Shown here piece by piece: positions 1 to 11,710 of a stretch of 30,000 nucleotides of DNA (the stretch's first letter is position 1; each line of letters begins with the position of its first letter). Location: assembly GCA_009760855.2 (NCBI GenBank), contig WPIO01000034.1, forward strand, positions 235,001-265,000, read 5' to 3'. The DNA is from Cristatella mucedo (lineage: Eukaryota > Bryozoa > Phylactolaemata > Cristatellidae). Below the pieces are notes generated by a model, which had not been told where the DNA came from, made no database searches, and worked only from the letters and a program-made list of their open reading frames with translations. Made by a program: the position numbers and the translations under genes.

Positions 1-2330
1 CCAACAGCCAATTTCCAGAAAATTTGAAACAGACTACGGTAAAGGCCGGGCCATTGCCGTCCATTGCCCTTGATTGTGCCTTTGTCGATTGTTTAAAGGA
101 ATGTGGCTGCACTCTTAATGCAGGGTAGTGCAATACGCAAGAAAAATATAAGCGTCTCCCACAGCAACTGTTGGTCCATTTGTAACTGAAAATTATCGAT
201 AGGCATTATTTTCTCGGGCCATTGATGTCGATTTCCGTGCATTGCCGTCGATTGAACGCTCACACTTGGGGAAGAATTATTCGCGCGTACAGGTACATGT
301 TGTGTAGAATGAGAGTTGCAGTTTATTGCAGCAAATCCTGTCAATTTTCTACCGATTGCTCTATCGGCCCCTATTATTGCTGTGGATTGCCGTGCATTGC
401 TGACCGTTAACGAGAAAGCATCTTGAAAACGCGGCGGTTTTACTTTAGACGCGGCGGAATATTATCTGTAATGACAATTGTTGAGGCTCCGAGCTGACAA
501 TTTCTCGTTAATTTGCCGCGAGTTAGGGTATTGGCCCGGGCCACTTCTGTCGATTGCCATTCATTGCTCGTGAGTGTACGTGTGCGATTTATTGAAAAGA
601 TGTGATTGCATTTTAATCACAGTGCGCTGTGAAAGGTAAGAAATATTTGATCTGGCGCAGTCACTTTCCAGTGATTTTCGATCGATCATTATGAATAGCC
701 GCAGTTTCCCAGGCCATTGCCACTGATTGCCATGCATTGCCCAAGATTGAGCTCTCTGAGCTGGTTGAAATGGTTGAAAGTATGTGCGCACTAGTGAGAT
801 GGTACGCGGAACGAGAATTGGAGCTTGATGCAGCCAATTTCTCATCGATTAGCAACGGATTGTGGTATTGGTCCCTGCCATTGCTGTTGATTGCCGTGCA
901 TAGCTAACTATTAACGTGCAAAACAGCTTGAAAGTCCTACGATTTCACTTTTATCTCAAATCAATGTGAAATGCGATGACAATTGGCACTTCGTGCAGCC
1001 TTTTGTGGTCGACTAGACATGGATGGTAGTGGTTTGCTGCTTTGAGCCGAGCCGTTGTCATAAATTGCCCTGCATGACCAGAGATTTACGAGCGCAATTG
1101 CTTCAAGTGTGTGGTCGACTTTAACCAGTGTGCTTTGTAACATGCATTCAAAATTGCAGCACTGCGAAACCGATTTCAGGGCATTTTTGCATCAGATTGC
1201 GGTAGATTGCCGCATTAGCTCGGCCCTTGCAGTGCATTGCTACCAAATGGTCGAGGCGATTGTAGTAAAATTGTGCGATTACACAAAAACCAAAGATAAG
1301 AGCCATTTGAAATCAGTATTAGAGCTTAAAGTGTACGTATTCTGGTCGTTTTGCGGAGGGTTGCCGTGGATTGACGTACTGGCCTTGGCAGTTGCGGTCG
1401 ATTTCAGGTCGTTGCTGCAGAATGGCTGGAGCAATTACAGTGAAATTGTGAGAGTAAACAATAACTAAAAGGTAGAGCAGCGTACAATCATAACTAGAGC
1501 TTCTAGTGCACGCATTCCGGTCGCTTTGCAGCGGATTGCAGAGCGGATTTCGGCGGTTTGAGGTGGATTGTGGTATGGTACCCGGCCGTTGCAGTCGATT
1601 GCAATTCATTGCATGAGAACCCGCCTGCAAAATTGAGTAGGATTTAGTGGCCTTACTTTGAACTTAGTCTAGACCTATTTGCAATGTCAAATAATGTTTC
1701 GTGAACGCGATTTGAAGATGATTTACAGTGGAATAGAGTGGATTGCGGTAGTTTCCCAGATTATTTCAGGCGATTGCCGCTCGTTGCTACAGTGCGAGGA
1801 TGCACAATTTTTTATTTTACGTGATTGTGCTCAAAGCAAGGTAAAATATAATATGAAATAAAACTGGAGCTCGCTGCAATATATTTCGATTTATATGCTG
1901 TGGATTCGGTGGATTGAAGTGGATTGTGGTATTGGCCCGGGCTACTGCAGTCGATTGCAGTATATTGCACGAGAACGGCAGTGCCAATGCAAGTGAAATT
2001 TTTTAAGTGCAATTGTTGCAAAATATGCTGTCTTATGCAATCAATAAAGGAGCTTTTAGAACAGGATTTATTTCGCTTCGGGGTGGAATGCAGTTGATTT
2101 CAGTGGATTGTGGTATTGGCCTAGGCCACTGCAGTCTTATTTCAGTGGACTTCGTGATAACGCGTGGGCGGAATTGTGTGAAACATTCTGGATACATTTA
2201 ACGTGTAGCGTAGTTTCATATTCCAAACTTTTTGGAGCTGTTCGCAGCTGATTTGTGGTGGACTTGACGGGAACTAGAATGGATTGATGTGGATTGTGGT
2301 GGATTGAGGTGGATTGTGATACGGGCATCC
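1..2330. repeat. Degenerate satellite-like tandem array, period about 172 bp
   Basis: A GC-rich core of the type CGGGCCATTGCNGTCGATTG recurs near 46, 217, 363, 530, 709, 869, 1047, 1219, 1379, 1580, 1755, 1935, 2117 and 2300, a mean spacing of about 172 bp (range 146-201). Linkers between cores also match: compare 407-500 with 905-990 (TTAACG, then CTTGAAA, then TGACAATTG), and 1310-1365 with 1495-1545 (AGAGCTT, then a TTCTGGTCG / TTCCGGTCG block). Inside the cores a 10-bp step GTGGATTGNG repeats, clearest at 2277-2320. Units are strongly diverged and no protein-coding potential is evident; the short open frames here follow the repeat. A final trace (GTGGATTGCGG) occurs near 2475. What is seen is the periodicity by eye; that it is an old satellite is inference. 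Confidence 0.75.
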
Positions 2331-5300
2331 AGCGTCAAAGCTCATTAGTATAAGTTCGCAAGTGAGCAACAACATGCAATTTGGTGAATAGATAAAATCA
2401 CAATGGTACTACAACATCAGTGCAAAATTTGAACTCGGTCACTCTAATGTCTGGTCGATGTCAGCCTTATTAGAGTGGATTGCGGTAATTCGTCGAACCC
2501 CCTAACGAGCTGGTACGCAGCGAGCCTGTTTGGCGGGTGGATATGTGTGAGTCCGGCTGAGGCGAAACCACATGGTGGGCCTTGCCACGCCCAAAGAACT
2601 CCTGCGTGGTTCAGCCTCCAGAGCTCAAATAACTGCTTATCCCTTACCTCGGATTTGATTATGCTTAAAAATGGAAAAATGTGTACCGAGATTTTCAGAC
2701 TCCTTCACCACAGCTGTGGCAGTAGCTCTCTTGTGTTTATCTTAATTATCGGCAGTTTACAAAGCCACGAGCTGGGCTTGAGCGTATCTTGAAAACCCTT
2801 GAGATCGGTCAGGTCGTAAGAACTGAAGTAGGTTGAAGACCGGCCGCTGCCTTTAGCTTCATCGAAATCTCAATAGAGGCAGTAAATAATGCTAAACTAG
2901 AACAAGATATGTATGCAACGCACGGAGAGGACAACCACCCTGCACTGTTGAATGAGCGATTGATACTGCCGCCCGTCGGGTTCATTGCTGGCGTATACTT
3001 TGCTATTCATCCGTGTCTACCTATCGTTCAGGCAAGCGGTTTTTGTTAGACAGCACCCAGCATACGTCTTAGCATCTAGCATTAGGCTTTAGGAGCGTAC
3101 ATCGACTGAAAGACTATTGGGGCGCAGTGAACAATTAAGACAATGCGAATAGCACCAAGAAGTCCAATCCGTTTCCTCTTACGACGAGCACGTTCAGCAG
3201 TGCTAGCAATTTCGAAGCCGAACGAACATGGCTAGCACACCAGCGAGACGTGCAAGCGAATAAGCAAGGTGCCCCAGAAAATAAGCTTAAGCTTGATCCT
3301 GAAATGTGTGCGTACGTCGAATGTGTGAGCGAGCAGTGATGGGCCAATGCATGGGCCAATGCAGACGTGCAAGGCGGCGCACCGCACGGAAGCTGGCGAC
3401 GCTAAAGCCCAAAGTGGACTACTGCGAACCACTGCGGGACGCTACCTCGCTAGCTACAACTATCTGCAAGTCTTTGAGACTCCTCGAGCTTCTCGTGCGT
3501 CGCTGCTACGTGTTGCTGCGACCAAGCCACCGCAGCGTAGACGTACGTCGTTTCCGCTTAACAAGTGGCTGAGCGAGCAACGCTAACAAGTTCAAGTGCG
3601 AGATCGATATATAGGCGTAAACAAGGCTTGAACAAAGATTTGCGAGGCATTAACAAAAGGCTCAATATGGACAGAATCAATTGTATTGCGTTCAGACTGC
3701 TCTCGAGAAAATACTCTTGGGTGTACTACGCATGAATGTCACCTACATGCTGGTTGTGCTGTCCACTTTGTGGAAAATCTCAACTTGTGAAGCCACGTGC
3801 ACCATATACTCCTCGGCCCCGGAGAATTTGACTGTAGTCTGAGGGTCCTCCTATCAAAATTAGGAACACAAATGGGGGAAAACGTATATAGATTATGTAA
3901 GTAAGCTGAATTACTTTTTTTAAATTGATGCGATTAATTTTCTTGATTATTATTCGGGCGCGGCAACAATAGCCTGCCATTTCGCATTAGTACAACTAGG
4001 CTAACAAACAATTGTGCAGTGGCTTGGTGACAAAATACTCCAGCTTGCATAGGTTGATAAGAAAAATAAATTCAGTGTATCTAAATTTGGAAACTGCTAA
4101 TCAAAATATTGTTTACAAGTGATATTTATTAGCAATTGAAGATGTATTTGGTCCTTTAAATTCAGCTACCGACAGTGAAAAGTCAATTCTGAAATGCAAG
4201 AATAATGATTCATGAATTGACCGCAGACGTGGAAAAAATAATTATTTGGAGCTCCGAGTTAAAACAATGGACGCACGCGAAGATAAAAGAAGAGATTAAA
4301 TAGGCTATATACAAAATAGCATAGTTATGTGCTAGTGAGTTTAGCTCAAAGGAAACCCTACGATTTAAAACTTGAAAAATATAACTACTACTGTTACATA
4401 TAACTAATATAATGTAACTACTACTGCCCTACTGTTTCCAGTAAAAGAGCTCTTTAAAGGCTTTTTAGCGACTCAGTTTTTTGTACTCCGCTTTTTAGCT
4501 TTTAAGCTACCTATTGGAGCGAAATTAGGATTTCGAGCATCTCTAGCCAGCGATGAAATTTAAGAGAATATTAATTTAGACTTGTTTTGAATTCCTATAG
4601 TTTGTCATAAAAGCAGTTTTGTGCAGCAAAAAATGCGCTAGCTCGTGGCAAAGTTTAATGAGCTGCTCGAATGAAAGAAAAAGCTTACAATTATGAGAAT
4701 TATTAAATTATCATTATGCACTCGGAGATCTTAATTTATTTCTTGGCATTTGCCAGATGCTGAAATTTAGTAATGATAATTGACTCACTATAGCATGCAT
4801 GATTTTGACAGAGCACGCATGAAAAGAGCACGTCGCACGGACGGAGCGAAGACGTGCGGATTGGCGGTTTCCAGCTCAGTTTTACATTTCGTAAAATTAG
4901 TAGATAATCTTATGGAATCTGAGTAAAAGCAGTTACATTGTAAGCTGTAGCGTGAAAACTGGTGAATATAATGAGGAAGAACTTGAAGCGCGCTATAAGA
5001 GGGTTCAGGCAAGCTAAGAGAAGTATTTTTAAAGACTATGCACGAAGAGCACGCAGTAGGCGGGAGAGAAGACCAGACGGGCAGCAGCAAGCGTGCAGAG
5101 AGCAAGCGATTGACAAGAGATTCGTGCCACCTATCGTAAGGAGCACGTAACATCCCTCTGATTGCAAAACTGAAAAACCGGTGCGAGAATGATGGAAGAA
5201 AGGGCTCGGAGTTCTGCCAAGCTTAAGACTAGCACTTTGGCATTCCTGCTTAGGTTTAAGGACCGAGCACTCAAGACCTTTTGGTCCGGCATCAGCACAA

Positions 5301-5400
5301 CCTCAAGATATTCTGGTCAAGTGTCCAAAAAAAATACCTATCATTGGCTAACCAAATAGCTTGCACAGTGAACAGGCGTGGAACACTTCCGAAAATTGGC
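2331..5400. other. Gene-poor stretch, no recognisable gene
   Basis: Apart from the last satellite trace near 2475 I recognise nothing. 3170-3600 is richer in G, C and CpG and contains a short direct duplication of ATGGGCCAATGC (3339-3364). Overlapping open frames of 66-121 codons occur on both strands (for example 3306-3572 plus and 4788-5153 minus), but none shows a known motif, and overlap on opposite strands is expected by chance in such DNA. The 62-codon plus frame at 4962-5150 is very rich in Arg and Lys, without a recognisable fold. Confidence 0.5.
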
Positions 5401-5415
5401 ACATTAGGCACATTA

Positions 5416-6222
5416 ATGATAAAAATAATAATAATAAAGCATTTGATACAGCACCCTCAGAGAACTCAATCTCTTTATAGGCACTTTACATTTGGTGCAA
5501 AGGAGGCACGGTCGATTGGTTAGCGTTACCACGCTCAATAAACATTACGAATAAAATGATTAGGGGTGACGTGAATAGGGTTAGCATATAACTATGGTTA
5601 GTGGCAACATGTAAAATGTCAGCATGCATAAGCACATAAAGGTCAGATCTAAGGAAAGCACTAAATGCTGACAAAAAGATGGGTTTATAATTTCTTTTAA
5701 GTGTGCGTAAGTCAAGAGATGTCGTGATGCAGATCGATAGTGAGTTCCAAGCTTTAGAAGCATACGAACTACAGGCACGGTCTCCAAAGGATTTGAGATT
5801 TTTAGAAGGTATAGATGAACTTTTAGATTAAAAAAGCGGGTGGTACGATGGTAAGCCTGGTGGGGAGAATAGATCTGATAGGTAGGCTGGAGCCTAATAA
5901 TGAAGGGACCTGCAAGTGAGCGACAAAAATTTGCAGTCGATGCGTTGCTTGACTGGTAGCCAGTGCAGGTGGGCTGGAAGTGGTATGATGTGTCAACTGA
6001 GACACTTATGACAGAGAAACCTAGCTGCAGATTTTTGAACCAGCTTTAAGCGCCTGATTGCACATGCCGGTAAACCAGCAAGCACTAAGTTACAGAAGTC
6101 AAGACACGATGTCACGAAGGCATATACCAATTTTGATGTGGCGTACCTGTCTCTACATGCCCAAATTTTAGCAATGTTATGCAGCTGAAAGTAGGCAGAC
6201 GTGACTGTGGAGCTGACACATT
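5416..6222 (-). mobile_element. L2-clade LINE 3' fragment, pseudogenic
   Basis: Read on the minus strand this is the C-terminal part of an L2-type reverse transcriptase followed by the 3' UTR and tail. The order is STVTSAYFQLHNIAKI, then CNLVLAGLPACAIRRLKLVQ, HWLPVKQRIDCK and APAYLSDL, then the 3' end with the hairpin (rc of 5450-5485) and an ATT-rich repeat (5416-5437). These blocks are characteristic of the region after the RT palm in L2/Rex1-like elements. Several in-frame stops (for example near 5990 and 5910) and a frameshift near 5830 show it is dead. The element is 5'-truncated at about 6222, typical of incomplete target-primed reverse transcription. Confidence 0.88.
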
Positions 6223-7298
6223 GCAGCCATATTCATCAGCAGCTGTAGAAGCTTACAGGCTCTTTTGGTCGCCTAGCCAAAATTGAATTTCAATAGTCCT
6301 GCATAGCCTAAGCCAGGGAGCTTGTGAGATTTGTGACAAGCCACCATGCTAAACTACCCTTCTTCCTAATGAGATGGCTAGCCATAGAAGGGAGAGGTTT
6401 CACTTCTCATTAAGCAAATGATTCGCTGTCTTGTGAACCTGTAAATTAGATTTAAGTAGCCCGACAGCAGTTTGCGAGAGAAAAAAGCCGCTGTTTTCCT
6501 TAGCTCTCCAATGTGGACACGAATTTAATCTTTGAAACTAGGTAGATCCGAAGCAGAAGCAGACTTCAGATGGGGGCGTTAAAACCTTCACCTACAGTTA
6601 TATACTTGGTGCATATTTTGAAGCGTATTAGTAAATAGAAAAAAATCTCTAAGACTCCGTAGATGTATACAAGTTGAGGAGACATTGTCGTCGAGAGCAC
6701 TCTTAAGTCTCAAACTCACTGCATCAAGTAGAGTAATGAGGCTTTCGGTCAAATCCTGTGACAAATCAAGAAGACTTGCATTTCCAACTAATTCAAAAAT
6801 GCCTCCACATCATTGCTTTTTTAATTTCAATGCTGGAAATCTTCAAAAAGCAGATCCGCTAATTTAATAAAAAAGCAGGGACTATAAAAAAGCAGATCCT
6901 CTAATGTAATAAAAAAGCAGGGACTATACAAGAAGATTTGAAATTAAACAAGATGACAAGCCAGTCCACAACATCACTAGGGCGGGCATCTTTTTTCTAT
7001 CTCGGTATCCTGGATATGGCCTCTAATACAAGTCGAGTACTACATTTTTGTACCCAGGCAAAGATCTCCTGACAGTAGAAAAATTCTCTTTCTATACCTT
7101 TGGTATGTGTATGTAGTACGTATCTCCATCTGCAATTCCTCAGAGACATAAAAACTGTAAGCGTGCTACGTAAGAGAGTTTTTAGTTATGTATCCAAAGC
7201 CTAAGCGACTATCGTTAGGCATTACGTAGCCAAAAGACTTAATTTTGGGCAATAGGGAAAATGTGATAAGCCTAGCCTATTCTGGAAAGCCGTAGAGA
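6223..7298. other. Unassigned spacer with a 42-bp tandem duplication
   Basis: No gene or known repeat is recognised. The stretch contains a recent-looking two-copy tandem duplication at 6845-6927 (see separate entry). A 60-codon plus frame at 6685-6867 shows no motif and runs into the duplication. Confidence 0.5.
6845..6927. repeat. Two-copy 42-bp tandem duplication
   Basis: The block containing AAGCAGATCC, then CTAAT, then AAAAAAGCAGGGACTATA occurs twice back to back, with only a couple of differences (CCGCTAATTTAAT versus CCTCTAATGTAAT). High identity suggests replication slippage more recent than most of the decay in this window. Confidence 0.85.
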
Positions 7299-8106
7299 TA
7301 ATAATAATAATATTAATAATAATGCACTTAATAAAGCGCCCCCAGAGAACTCAATCTCTTTCTAGGCGCTTTACATTTGCTGCAAAGGGAAATGAATTGA
7401 ATGGTGAGTCATATCATGCTTGATAAACCAACGACATGAATAACATTATTAGGGGTGACATGCACAGGGTCAGCGTGCAAATGTGGTTAGTGGCAGCATG
7501 CACAGTGTCAGCACGCATAAGCACATCAAGGACGAATCACAGGGACCCACGAAATGTTGTCCTTAATAGGTGTTTTTAAGTTCTTTTTAAATGTGGTCAA
7601 GTCAGGGGATGTTCTGACGCAAGTCGGGAGGGAGTTCGAGACTTTGGGAGCATACGAACTAAATGCCCGGTCTCCTAAGGATTTGAGGTTTGTACGAGGT
7701 ATTTGTAGACTGCTGGATTCCGAAAAGCGGGTGGTACAATGCTTGGCCTGGTGGGGTAGTAGATCCGAGAGATAGGCTGGAGCTAAAGAATGAAGGGACC
7801 TAAAAGTGAGCGACAAAACCTTGAAGTCAATCCGGTGCTTGACTGGGAGCCAGCGCAGGTCGGTGAGAAGTGGTGTAATATGGCAACTGCGAGGCTCACG
7901 ACAGACAGGCCTGGCTGCGGAGTTTTGCACCAGCTGCAATCACCTGATCGCACATGCCGGTAGGCCAGTAAGCAGTGAGTTGCAGATGTCGAGATGGGAT
8001 GTCACGAATACATGGACCAACTTAGACGTGGTATCTTTATCTGGACGAGCCCGAATTTTAGCAATGTTATGTAGCTGAAAGTAGACAGATTTGACTGTGG
8101 AAGAAA
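7299..8106 (-). mobile_element. L2-clade LINE: RT C-terminal domain, 3' UTR and tail
   Basis: The best preserved L2 C-terminus here. A minus-strand open frame of 137 codons (7526-7939) contains MQLVQNSAARPVC, CHITPLLTDLRWLPVKHRID, FRSLHSLAPAYLSDLLPHQA, SLGDRAFSSYAPKVSNSLPT and DLTTFKKNLKT, the expected block order of the L2 RT thumb/C-terminal region. Upstream, frame continues through STVKSVYFQLHNIAKIR, HVFVTSHLDICNSLLTGLP and ACAIR to a stop just before LQLVQ. Downstream is a 3' UTR, the conserved GCGCC..GGCGC hairpin (complement of 7336-7372) and an ATA-rich tail at 7299-7322. Near-intact reading suggests a younger insertion than its neighbours. Confidence 0.92.
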
Positions 8107-8812
8107 CCTAGTCTCTTGATTGAAATTGAAAGGAATCTCCGTGACTCTATATACGGACAGGATTTACGGGGGCATGCACATCAATGCCACTCCTTCTATG
8201 TTTCATGTTTACTGAATCAGCGGTCTTTTGGTCAAGTATGGGTGAAGATCACGTTGACCTGCCTCAAGGACAGATTTCGAAATGGGTCCTGGTCAATGCA
8301 TTTTAATTGGGATTGCAGGACGAAGTTCTCTGCACGTACAGTAGGACAGAACAGTAAAAGAGCCAGCAATTATCCGAGATGGTCAGCTGGTAAACAATAG
8401 TGTCGCTGGTGAAGACATGCTTACTGATAACGAGATCCAGGATGTGGCAACCGACGTGAGTGGTATGATTGATGTATTAACCAAACTAAAGTTCTCCAGA
8501 CAGGTAAGAGATGAGCGGACCTAGATATTGCTAGGGTTTTAAACGTGAATTGAAATGTGAAGTCTCCTGCAACCCAGTCACGGCCTGTCGTACACAAGTA
8601 TTTTAGTAGGAACATCTAAAAACTCTTCTACAAACAAGTTTAGTCAGCCAGAAGGATGTCGTTGCACTACAATAGTGAGAGGCGTGGTTTAGAAGATAAC
8701 TTATTGCTACTAATTCAACCAATTGCTCGAGTAAAAAATCGCTTGTCTTAAAGCCAAGCGATTCTCGAACAACAATAGCAGCTCTGCCACCAATCCTGTC
8801 AGACCGCATGAA
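8107..8812 (-). mobile_element. L2-clade LINE: AP-endonuclease domain segment
   Basis: Read on the minus strand it starts at MRSDRIGGRAAIVVRESLG (8753-8809), continues to an AGDF block (near 8560; the family has AGDFN) and THVGCHILDLVISKHV (near 8420-8470), then TISDN. These are the conserved blocks of the apurinic-type endonuclease of L2 elements, including the GHxLDLVI motif; the expected catalytic SDH is SDN here. Frameshifts and stops break it repeatedly. It directly abuts the RT C-terminal segment on the same strand, with the RT palm missing between them. Either one element lost its middle, or two insertions lie side by side. Confidence 0.8.
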
Positions 8813-8817
8813 CTGAA

Positions 8818-8952
8818 AGAATAATAATTGAGCATGCTACCGATAACCATCCTAGCGTGTTTCCATTGCAGCACATGTAAAGCGCCTAGAGAAAGATTGA
8901 GTTCTCCGAGGGTCATTTATAAAGTGTGTTGTTTTATTATTAGTATTGTTAA
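8818..8952 (+). mobile_element. L2 3' UTR and tail
   Basis: TTGAGCATGCTACC and then TTTCCATTGCAGCACATG lead into the 3' hairpin GCGCCTAGAGAAAGATTGAG..TTCTCCGAGGG and an ATT-rich tail (8925-8950). The upstream part matches the 3' UTR of the minus-strand copy at 22858-23236. Orientation is opposite to the endonuclease segment only a few bases away, which leaves room for a twin-priming type 5' inversion. Confidence 0.85.
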
Positions 8953-10350
8953 CCCGGGGTGTGGTCTTTAATATGGAGCAACTAGAGCAGGGCGTCATCC
9001 ACGTCACGGTCAGCTGAAATGCGTCTAGTTTCTCGCGCACAGTCTAATCGCGGACAAGGAGCCTCTTGGTTGGCAGCAAGCGGACATTTAACAGGTGAAA
9101 TGTAAGAGGCCCTGCAATAAATCCGAGGCGCAGATTCAGCGGCTTGCATTCTAGTTGGCCTGTCGCCGACCCGGAAGACGCAGCCCAACAAATTTAAATT
9201 GAACCTTAGTTACAGCCACAGGTAGACCTTTCAAAACTGAGGTATAGTTTCACAGCTGAGGTATAGTGAACGAGCTACCGCCACAGTGAGTGGTAATCAG
9301 CGCTTTAAACTTTCAGGTCGTAGGTTTAGCCATGAACTTCAGTGTTCGAACCTCAAGCTTTCAAGAACAGCTTGTCGCACATGACGATGTGGGATGAAGA
9401 GCTCCGAAGATTTCTCCGCAGATTTCTCCGAAGATTTCTCCGAAGATTTCTCCGCATGAGGTAAGTTTAGAGGAGCAGCTGCGATGATAGCTAGACGCTT
9501 GTTACATGCTCTATGGCCAAGTGACTCGTGAAAAAGACCGGAACCTTCTCAGACCATAATGTTGGATTGAAAGAAAAACCTGGCTAGGTGTTCTAAAACC
9601 CATAGCAAACAAAGTCTGGCGGCACCTGTGCCTCGGTCAGAGGAAATGCATCGAGCTACCCGTAAGTCGACTGGTAGTTAATAAGTATTCCATTCGTTTT
9701 TCGTGAGCGGTCAGCCAACGAGCGGAGTTTGTGTATCCGTTTCACTCCTCCCGGTGGCCAATTTGAAGGATTTGAGGTGTGGCGGGCTTGGTTAGTATTT
9801 CTGGCTGAGTGCATCTGCAGTGCAACGCTCGTTTAGAAAAGCTTTACGGGGTGAGGGCCAATTACATGAACTGCTTTCTAACCGGTGATCGGACTAGGTG
9901 GCATCTAGGGTATGCTCCAAGAGTTAGTGTGACCCAGAGCTAGTAGTGAATGGCCTGCAATCTCCTCTTTCACTTCACTCTAAGCCACCATGCGAGCTAG
10001 CCACTTCCAATGGCCGATCAGTTGATAGGACGCACGCAGGGTACAGGGATAGTGTCCTAAGAAGGCCTGCGGTAGTTATTGGCAAGCGGTGAAGTAAGAT
10101 TCTAAGCAGATTTTTCTCTAGAAGCATAGCTGAGGACATATCACGTATATCAGGAAGGATAAAGCAGGTTTACGAAATTAATTACAAAGAATGAATAGCT
10201 ATCAGAAGGTAATGCAGATGTGTGCAATAAAGCAGAAACCAATACGATAACTTTGAAATCATATATCATTTAAAAAATGTTAAAATTTCAAAGATTCGGC
10301 AATATTTCCACTGCTTGAGTGCTAATATTGCTATCCACTAGGTTTTCTCT
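8953..10350. other. Unassigned spacer with a 12-bp tandem repeat
   Basis: No gene is recognised. 9408-9455 is a four-copy 12-bp repeat of GATTTCTCCGAA. The segment 9000-10080 is moderately CpG-containing and has no open frame with a known motif. Confidence 0.5.
9408..9455. repeat. 12-bp tandem repeat, four copies
   Basis: GATTTCTCCGAA or GATTTCTCCGCA repeats four times head to tail with only A/C variation at the last position. Minisatellite produced by slippage; no function seen. Confidence 0.9.
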
Positions 10351-10356
10351 CGGCTG

Positions 10357-10448
10357 TATTTAAATACGAGAGCGTACCTCCTTGTTTCCTTGGACTCTCA
10401 CTTCATCGCTAAAACCTTGCTAACTCAGCATGGATGGACGCGTGAGTC
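10357..10448 (+). promoter_or_regulatory. Candidate TATA promoter with tiny first coding exon
   Basis: TATTTAAATA (10357-10366) is followed by an initiator-like TCACTTC (10398-10404) and by an ATG at 10431 in ideal context (A at -3, G at +4). After ATG-GAT-GGA-CGC there is a perfect splice-donor match GTGAGT (10443-10448), so a four-codon first coding exon is possible. If unspliced, the frame runs into the AT repeat and stops after about 26 codons. I could not identify a second exon; the best acceptor (TTGCAG near 10790) leads to an early stop in phase 0. The TATA-to-initiator distance of about 40 bp is longer than usual. Hypothesis only. Confidence 0.25.
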
Positions 10449-10459
10449 AATTTAGACCT

Positions 10460-10532
10460 ATTAATTATAATAATAATTATTATTATAATAATAATAATTA
10501 TAATAATTAATAATAATTATTAATTATTAATT
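10460..10532. repeat. AT-rich simple repeat (TAA/ATT)
   Basis: About 70 bp of interspersed TAATAA and TTATTA triplets, partly palindromic, with no L2 hairpin next to it, so it is not evidently a LINE tail. Confidence 0.9.
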
Positions 10533-11340
10533 GTTGCTGCGCTTCTTCCTTAAAGAAAGGGCAATTGAGTCTCGTAAGTCTCTCCTAGGTTTCGTAAGTC
10601 TCGCGACAATTAAAGGACGGTGGTAGTAGTGCAGACGAGCGTTGTACAGTTTCCCATAAGTAGCAGCTATCTTATTCGTTCGAATAAATTTTCGAAAGGT
10701 TATTTCTTGTCCACCTGACTAAAACCACTGAAAAAAATGCACGCTACTTACCTCTTCATTCTCTCCACTGGCTCTGTATACATTGCAGAAACCACGTTTG
10801 ATTCTATAGGGCAGCCTCTCGTGAATTGCCGCAGCTATAGGACTAAGGAGGCGGCTATCCATCTCGCGAGTTGGACCTGAGCGAAGGCAAACGGATTAAT
10901 TATTCATGTCAGAATAAATCTCATTTTTGTAAATTCTTTCCTGAGTCACAGTTATTAGCCAGCAGTAAGGTTCTTACCAGTAACGCAGCTTACTATGAGA
11001 CCGACGATGACAGTAGTCAAGCAGCCAACAGCGCTAAACCACATGTAGGATAGACTATACATTGATTCCAGTCCTGACCTGCAATAATGTCACGTGATCG
11101 CGTTAAGCTGCAATGAAGATGACTAAGCATGTCAGGCAAGCAGAGTGTCAGCGGTGTAAATGACCCACTAGTGGGAAGACAGTCGCACCCTTGCCTGCGA
11201 TTATGTCGAAATGCATGAGCATTGCCATGGTACCTCACTGCTTCATGACTTCTCAGTAAGGAACCAACATATAGAATGTCTAGCGTGGACTACAGAGTGC
11301 TCGTTGTCTGTATTCTAAAATTGTTTGTAACCTGAACTGA
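10533..11340. other. Unassigned spacer
   Basis: No gene or known repeat is recognised. A good splice-acceptor-like tract (TCTGTATACATTGCAG) ends near 10789, followed by a CpG-containing segment to about 10890 without a usable frame. Open frames of 60 codons (10871-11053 plus) and 73 codons (11017-11238 minus) overlap each other and show no motif. Confidence 0.45.
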
Positions 11341-11558
<218 letters not shown>

Positions 11559-11710
11559 GAGAGGCAACCCGGCTGATCTTATGAATTTCGGCTTTCCTCC
11601 GTGGGACTACTTCCATCCCTACATGGTTAGGTTGTAGGATGTGTCAATACATTATTCATGTCCCGTACAATAATTTTTCAGGTATAATGCCATAACATGT
11701 AAGTTGACTA

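Noticed and set aside
3306-3586. Overlapping Arg-rich plus-strand frames of 79-88 codons
   Set aside because: They overlap each other and opposite-strand frames in CpG-rich DNA, carry no motif, and have no splice-site support; best explained by composition.
4788-5153. 121-codon minus-strand open frame, one of the longest in the window
   Set aside because: No recognised domain, no good start context evidence, and a plus-strand frame overlaps it; not reported as a gene.
7554-8078. Plus-strand frames of 73 and 90 codons
   Set aside because: They are antisense shadows of the minus-strand L2 RT C-terminus.
9285-9355. Possible tRNA gene (TGGTAATCAGCG then GTTCGAACC)
   Set aside because: A- and B-box-like words are present, but no cloverleaf stems could be drawn.
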